Below, piece after piece: positions 58,038 to 64,000 of a DNA stretch of 64,000 bases. The stretch covers positions 17,578,481-17,642,480 of the forward strand of contig NC_031497.1 of NCBI RefSeq assembly GCF_000237925.1, written 5' to 3'. A program made the translations under genes and the position numbers. The DNA is from Schistosoma mansoni. Lineage: Eukaryota; Platyhelminthes; Trematoda; Strigeidida; Schistosomatidae. The notes below the pieces were generated by a model. The model saw only the letters and a program-made list of their open reading frames with translations. It was not told the origin of the DNA and searched no databases. How positions within the stretch are numbered: position 1 is the stretch's first letter; each line of letters opens with the position of its first letter.

Positions 58038-59559
58038 CAGCATATATACGAATACATTTGATTCAACACCTAATAAGTATCCATTTTTCCAAGAATATCG
58101 AGGAAAACTATTTACTAATCAATAAATGTCCTAGTTAGATGACCACTAAATATTGTTTTGTTTGTTGACGATTTCTACGTCTACTTATCTGATACATTCA
58201 TGAATTTACATTATTTATCGATTCATTGAAAAGATTGATATTTTATAATGAAGTTCTAATTCATTTTAGCATTCTTCTACATGGACTAATAAAGCTTATT
58301 AACTCCAGGTATTAATTGTTATTAAAAGGTAGCGGATATATACTGAGAAAAATCATCGTCTTTTGATGGTGAATATGTATTAAGTTAATTGTTCATTTAT
58401 GCTGTACGTTGCTCAGTACCGGATTATTAGAAAAGTACCTACAACCATAATTGCGATTTCCTAGCACACTACTCATGACATCATAGAAAAACATTGAGGA
58501 TTGTTACTTAGTTTACGAAATATTATTGGCAGTAAAACATAAAAGGGAGTGAAAAGATTTATGCATACTTAATGTAATATTAAAACGTAAGGGATGTCAA
58601 AACAAAGAAATCTCTTTCACAACACTCAACCTGCAGAACTTCATACTGGAAAATTACAAGAAATACTTTGTGTGTTTCAGTTTGACTATTAAGAAATATA
58701 ATGTAACTAATTAATTTTTTTTTAAAATCAAATGTTAATGTTTAGAACGTGAAAATTCCCATTGAACTGAAATCAGCTGATGAATGAAATCACGTTACCT
58801 ATCCTATCAAGTGGTGTTTTTGTTCAATTCGCCTCCTATTTGATTAATCTTATTTATATAAATAGTTGGTGAAATAGGCAATCAGTTAACTAATAATTTA
58901 GAAAATTTAGCCTGCAAGCAACTCTGAAGCGTATATCAAATGTAATACGTGTACTGAAAATAAATTTCAAAGAATCAAATTTTAGGGCATACATTAATAG
59001 GATAACCATTGGATTCTGACACAAACGCTTAAAAAAATACCAACGTAAATTATTTCTAAGTTTATTCATTGGGCTCGGAAGCTACGTTGCAAACGTGAAG
59101 GGTAACAGTATTACAACCATGATACTGTTCAAGCAAAAGTAAACAAAGAGAGAAAAGTGGTGTGAACCCATAACTTATTATTTAAAAACCAACTGCGTTA
59201 ACAATTAGCTTATCACTTTACAGAATTGATGGGAAGTTAAGCAATTATTATGAGTACATGAGATTTTTGTACCCGTGAACACGTTACTCTAAAAAAAATG
59301 TGTAATGTCAACATCGATAAATCCACTGAACGACACACACTTTGTAGGATAGGTTTCAAGTAGATCACAGCAGACTTATAAACACAATGACTAGATCCAT
59401 ATCTCTAAATATTAGCTATCTGTTTGACTATCACAATTTTCCTTTTCCATTCTATCAAATATTCTGGTTAAGACACTGAAAATATAAATTATGAGAAAAA
59501 ATGTTTCCTTTCGATCACTTCTTAGTGAAGTCAGTACAATAATATATAGGTTTTTAAAT
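58035..59559. other. intergenic, no gene seen
   Basis: AT-rich, no supported feature. Confidence 0.35.
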
Positions 59560-59572
59560 TAACTATAAAATC

Positions 59573-59930
59573 CATAAGTCTTGGTTATTTGAATCTTCCC
59601 ATTGATGTTTAGGACTGCAAATGATCAGTCTCTTTCGACATATGTGTACCCTGTGCGAATCGGCTCGATTGGAGTCCTAATTATAAATCGGAAGATCCAA
59701 ACAACCAATACAAATGGATTAAACTTTATTCCACTTCACAAGTTAGTGGCCATCTGGACTTAGTAGCTAAGTGAATAACGCTAGGGTGTTTGAAGAGAAC
59801 AGAAATGGGTTCGAGTTCCTGAATGAACATTAACTCTGGGGCGCAAATAAATCCAGTTGGCGCGGCTGAAACAGGACGAAACGCGCTTCCTGGATACAAC
59901 TGCAAGCCATCACCTATCTCTAACTATAAA
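59573..59930 (+). mobile_element. hammerhead SINE family 1, older copy with target duplication
   Basis: A 13-bp direct repeat, taactataaaatc (59560-59572 and 59931-59943), brackets it. A minus-oriented tail (gaatcttcccattgatgttt) is joined near 59650 to a plus-oriented tail/leader, then a tRNA head (TTAGTAGCTAAGTG, B-box GGGTTCGAGTTCC) and a ribozyme whose core has become TTGGCGC, so it is inactive. More diverged than most copies. Confidence 0.82.
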
Positions 59931-59943
59931 ATCAATGCGAAAT

Positions 59944-61429
59944 AAGTAGTGGTATATCAATTTGGCAATGTATCTTTAATAGTAGTAATTCAAAGTCCAT
60001 ATAGCAGGTTAGTTATTACAAGTAGTTACGTGAGAAGATTTAAGTTTGAAACTAAACAGTTTATTATGTCTTAAGTGTTATTTGTCAAATTCAAAATACA
60101 GAATTAATTTTCTATTTTCATCCGTCTCAATAAAACAAAAACAAAAAACAATCGTAACAGAATGATATAAATTAAAATTATTTCGTGAACCCTCTCCAAC
60201 ATCATACAATTTAGAAATATAACAGTAATAATGATTTAGAACCGCTGTACATGCTTTAAATTATATAGTTGGAAGAAATCATCATCAGTGAATACATACA
60301 AAAGCATAAATAAATATGGAATAATTATAAAGTATTAAAATACTAAATAATGTGAAAATACTAGGGGGAAAAATTGAAAACATAATCGAGATGAATATCC
60401 AGTAAAGTCAAATTATTGTCAACTGTCAAAATGAATAGAGATTGAACATAGAAACAAGTAAAAAAGCTCAGATATAAAAAAAACACAAGAATCAACGAAG
60501 AGAATACAAATTCCTTGAGATTGTGAGCTAAGATTTCACCTTATTAAACAGTAAAAACTGAAGTACATAGCGTGAAAATATGAAGAACACTGAAAACAGC
60601 ATCTACTTTAAAGTGCATAAATTTGATTTTACCCTTTTAACAGAGACAGCTTCAGAAATACCTAATCAATCTGAAATTATCTGCTTATTGATTAATATAA
60701 GGTATATTGAATGAAATATGTGATTGATTTGCTAAATACTAAACTAAACCCACTTATTCAACGTTAAATGTTAAACTATGATATTTTTTTCACTTAACAG
60801 TCAATTAAACACCGACATTTTATGAGAAACAATAAGGTAAATATCATACTGATATTCAGCTGACCCAAAATTACCAGATAAATATTCTAAACGAGTTAAT
60901 ATGTAACTTTGATTGGAAAATATTCATATAGCTATTATTGTAGTGAACGAAGACTTAGTTGGGAAAACCAATTTATTATTTAATGCAAAATCAGACAGTG
61001 CCTTTGTAAATCATGAAAATCATCATTTGTATATCATTTGTACATCTCCCTTTAATTTTCCTTTACATGCTTCATTATTCTTCGATCCAGTTGTTATTTC
61101 GACTGCTATCCGTTTTTCTTTCTATTCTTTTTATTTCAATTTTCTCTTGATAAGCATTCAAGTTCCTATTCCTGTCACAAGCTACTTATGCCTGTCCGCA
61201 TTAGTAGTGCACACCACATTACGATCGTTTATCATGCAGATACAAATAATGAAGTAAAATAACATGAATTCACTTTATTTCGTCAAGTTCTCATCAACAG
61301 CTTACAAACCGAAGCAGTTATAGTGATAGAACAAAAAGAAAGGCCTACGTTCTATTCCAAGGACATACAACAAAAATTTTCAGGTCAATAGGATTAGCGG
61401 CTTTTAACAGTGCCCTAGTAAAACATCTC
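59944..61429. other. intergenic, no gene supported
   Basis: AT-rich. The frame at 60913-61257 opens from a TTG, is low in complexity and has no recognisable domain; I do not count it as a gene. Confidence 0.35.
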
Positions 61430-61978
61430 TGTGACACAGAGCATCATGTTGATAGATTGCCCTCAAATGCTCTGGTACGGACGAGAGTGGGAAGAGTCAG
61501 CTCTCCCTCCCGAAATCCTCTCACATGACCACGTGCATACAACCGCTGATACGGAATTCACACTCACTGCGTTCTTGCGGTGGGGAAGTTGTTTATGAAA
61601 TCGAGAGGACGAAAAGCGAATGTCCGACGCTTTAACCGGGTTAGTGGACACGAAAGATTCACCTAGGGGAGTTGGGAAACCCTGATTTCAAACCGATAGT
61701 GCACATGGGCCCCAGGATCCTGAGGGAACAAATGGCGTATGAACCAATTGTTGGTCACCTGCTACCAAAAAACTGCATCTCGTAACGTTGCTCTACTACT
61801 CTGTGGATCAGACCTTTAGGTCGAATGCTTGGGTGTGGCCCCCTAAGAAAATCACCTACCTCGGTCTGGCAACCCGGGCAGTATCACAGCCCACACACAA
61901 ATCAAGTAACTTGTGTGGTGTATATGTATTCGTTGCCGCTTTGTACCAATATTCATGTGTTCAAGTAATAATAATAAA
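61430..61978 (+). mobile_element. LINE 3' end (type C), plus strand
   Basis: A GC-rich block against an AT-rich background, ending in gccgctttgtaccaatattc and an aataataataaag tail. Its last 90 bp or so match 46600-46690. No intact domain could be read; the clade is not determined. Confidence 0.55.
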
Positions 61979-62681
61979 GACTGAAATCTTTCAGCATCAT
62001 CAATCCGGTCAAATTCCATTCTTCTCAAATTGACCGAAGTCATAGACATCAAACAACTCAAGGTGAACATATGTATTCAAAACAAAATTGTTGTATACCT
62101 TTCCTTATTATGTTGACTTGATCGGCAGTTTATTATATCACTTCTTTCAAATGCGTAACTTTATTATTTTCTCAGCTCATATTACTCTTAATTTATTTTA
62201 TCTCTATGATCTCTTGTTACTATGTCTGATGATCTAGAATCTTCTCCCATGTATTATATTTATTTAAGACAATCTTTATGTGTCTTTACTCGCATTACTC
62301 CACGATGATGATACATATCCAGTTTTAATGTTATAATTATGTAAGCTTTACAATAAATTTGATTCTTTGTTTTAAATATTATAGTCTGTAAGCAGCTGAT
62401 GAGAACTTTACGAAATGAAATGGATTCATGTTCTCTTCAATTCTTTGTTCATCCTCTCTGCAAGATGATATAGGGAACTAAATGTATAAAATCAATTAGA
62501 CAAAAGTCAAATTTTCTACATAGGCTATTTTTATCATTCAGTAGTTATCCCCCAAAGTACATGAAGATCTACGTAAATCATACTTTATCATTTGTGATTA
62601 CTGACAAAAGGATATATACATTAGGAAGAAATCTTTAGTCGAAATATGTAATAAGCTTATCGCATTTACATCTAATATATG
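61979..62681. other. intergenic, no gene seen
   Basis: AT-rich, no supported feature. Confidence 0.35.
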
Positions 62682-63195
62682 CAGTCAGTCAGTCATAGTC
62701 AACATAGAACCTGCCACAAATGTGAATTGACCCAAGTTGATGCACTACACCAGCACAATGAAATGATTGTCAAAGTGGAAGTAAAAAAAAGTTAGACAGA
62801 GAATATAGTTTGAGAAAAAATAATGAATTCAGATGGTTAAAGGTATAAAACAAATTTGGGACGCACAAACTAAGGGACGATAACGATTGAATGCATCTAT
62901 GTTATCGTGACTGATAATGAGCCATGTCAACCAACATCTCCAACCTTTGGTTACGATGCTGGCAAAACCCCTATCAAGTATTCTGGACTTATCAAAATCG
63001 CTCAACTCATCAGCCAATGACTTTATGGACTGATCCGATGTCTTATTTTGGCCGCCTCCAGCTTTCTTCGTCAACAAACATCGCCAGCTGAGGTAAATTA
63101 TAGTCAGAGACATGAAACACACGTCCTAACTACCTCAGTCGATGAAGATTTATAACCTCATCAACCAACTTCCTACTTTTACCTAGTACCTAGAT
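62682..63195 (-). mobile_element. RTE-like LINE 3' end (type A), minus strand
   Basis: Starts with the (GTCA)n tail (gtcagtcagtc) and follows the same order as the copies at 48.0 and 63.3 kb (acatagaacctgcc, gatgaagatttataacctc). Decayed and 5' truncated. Confidence 0.7.
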
Positions 63196-63265
63196 TGTTT
63201 AGATATGCGCTATAAAATCAAAGGTTAGCAGTTTAGAAGAATTTGGTTTCGCAACAAACTGTTAC

Positions 63266-64000
63266 AGTCTGTCAGTCAGTCAGTCACAACGTAGAAATTC
63301 GTACCTACGTACATCAGTTCGAGTTGCCATACCACATTAGCACAGAGATGCAGCTGTCGATTCAAATCCCATAGTGGTAGAGGTAGTAAGAGTATAAGCA
63401 TTATGTGAAAGATTAGGGTTTGAAGATGTTATTCAAGGAGTATAATCCAGTGAAATAAATTTGGAAGAGAAAAAAGAAAGGAACATGTAGGATTCAGAAG
63501 ATTAAAATCTGACAGAACACAAAGAGTGGATGCACCTGCGCCATTGCAAACGATTTTGAGCCATGTCGTTCAAGGTCTCTATCCATCGATTGCTACCATC
63601 TCGCGGATCCCAACCAAGCAGTCTACACCTACCAACATGGCTGAGTCCACCAGTCAGTGGCTTAATGGATTTGTGCCATGTTCTGGTCCCTTCAGTGGCA
63701 AACACTGCCACAGAACCTCACGATTAACAGAGTCAAATGGATTTATGCCACGTTTCAGTCTGGCCGCACCTAGCTTTCCTCCGACCTACTCCTACACCGT
63801 AAAACAGCACGCGTCGGGTCAGTCGGTGGTTGGGAATACGTAGTACGTGTCCCAGCCATCTCAACTGATAAAGTTTCACTACTTCATCAATCCATTTGCC
63901 ATCCTTACCTAGTACCCGTTTCCTAACAACTGCATTACCTACTCGGTGGTCCCAGGATATACGAGCAATGCTTCGAAGACACCTGTGCTCGGAAACTAGC
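63266..64000 (-). mobile_element. RTE-like LINE 3' end (type A), minus strand, runs off the window
   Basis: Tail gtcagtcagtcagtc on the plus strand, then the 3' UTR and C-terminal coding region. On the minus strand it reads HRCLRSIARISWDHRVGNAV, then [18 protein letters not shown] and, nearer the end, [19 protein letters not shown]. It is the least decayed type A copy here and continues beyond base 64000. Confidence 0.82.

Noticed and set aside
60913-61257. 114-residue open frame
   Set aside because: No ATG at the start in its listed extent, hydrophobic and low complexity, no domain, no splice context, AT-rich surroundings.
62396-62416. CTGATGAG followed by CGAAA, resembling a hammerhead core
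   Set aside because: The bases between cannot form stem II beyond one pair, there is no stem I or III partner, and it is not within a SINE. Chance match.
1-64000. CRISPR arrays, bacterial operons, phage
   Set aside because: No regularly spaced repeats; introns, LINEs and SINEs show a eukaryotic nuclear context.

Overview
The window looks like a nuclear contig from a blood fluke (Schistosoma). The evidence is an AT-rich background, Smα-like tRNA-headed repeats carrying hammerhead ribozymes, several RTE and CR1-type LINE fragments, a Ty3/gypsy LTR fossil, small spliced dynein light chain genes, and a class 2 dihydroorotate dehydrogenase (DHODH) gene with repeat-filled introns. The species cannot be fixed from the sequence alone.

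Host genes. (1) A complete two-exon dynein light chain gene on the minus strand (4265-3880, 89 codons). (2) A second dynein light chain first exon on the minus strand (9383-9193), for which no second exon of its own was found. (3) A complete two-exon dynein light chain gene on the plus strand (18808-21734, 89 codons). (4) A complete five-exon DHODH gene on the plus strand (41772-51849). Its exons join in frame to 379 codons plus stop. Three weak candidate exons of unknown genes are noted: 16756-16914 on the plus strand, and 55888-55730 and 54123-54056 on the minus strand.

Repeats, left to right. Three copies of a MITE-like element of about 290 bp (1042, 26904, 56301) have matching inverted ends; two have perfect 8-bp target duplications. 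Two different tRNA-headed SINE-like families each carry a hammerhead ribozyme fold. Family 1 copies lie at 5.3, 10.7, 19.5, 22.5, 25.0, 29.4-30.1, 49.3, 57.5 and 59.6 kb. Family 2 copies lie at 4.9, 10.1, 12.3-13.1 and 14.4 kb. Most are head-to-head palindromic composites, and many have 9-14 bp target site duplications. Both assembly gaps (200 N each) fall inside such copies, and the first gap ends in an Illumina adapter remnant. A Ty3/gypsy fossil with an inverted LTR partner lies at 30.8-36.3 kb, a CR1-like LINE at 36.8-38.5 kb, and RTE-like LINE pieces at 14.2, 16.0, 26.2, 39.6-41.4, 43.5-46.2, 48.0 and 62.7-64.0 kb.

How it fits together. The dynein light chain cluster (left third) and DHODH (pyrimidine synthesis, right of centre) are separate loci embedded in retrotransposon-rich DNA. 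DHODH introns 1 and 3 hold LINE and SINE insertions, and the divergent 5' end of an RTE element lies about 0.4 kb upstream of the DHODH start. The most unusual content is the set of palindromic hammerhead-bearing retroposons. They vary in ribozyme integrity, share composite breakpoints, and appear to have the same sequence on both sides of the ribozyme unit, as expected from a tandem or circular template.
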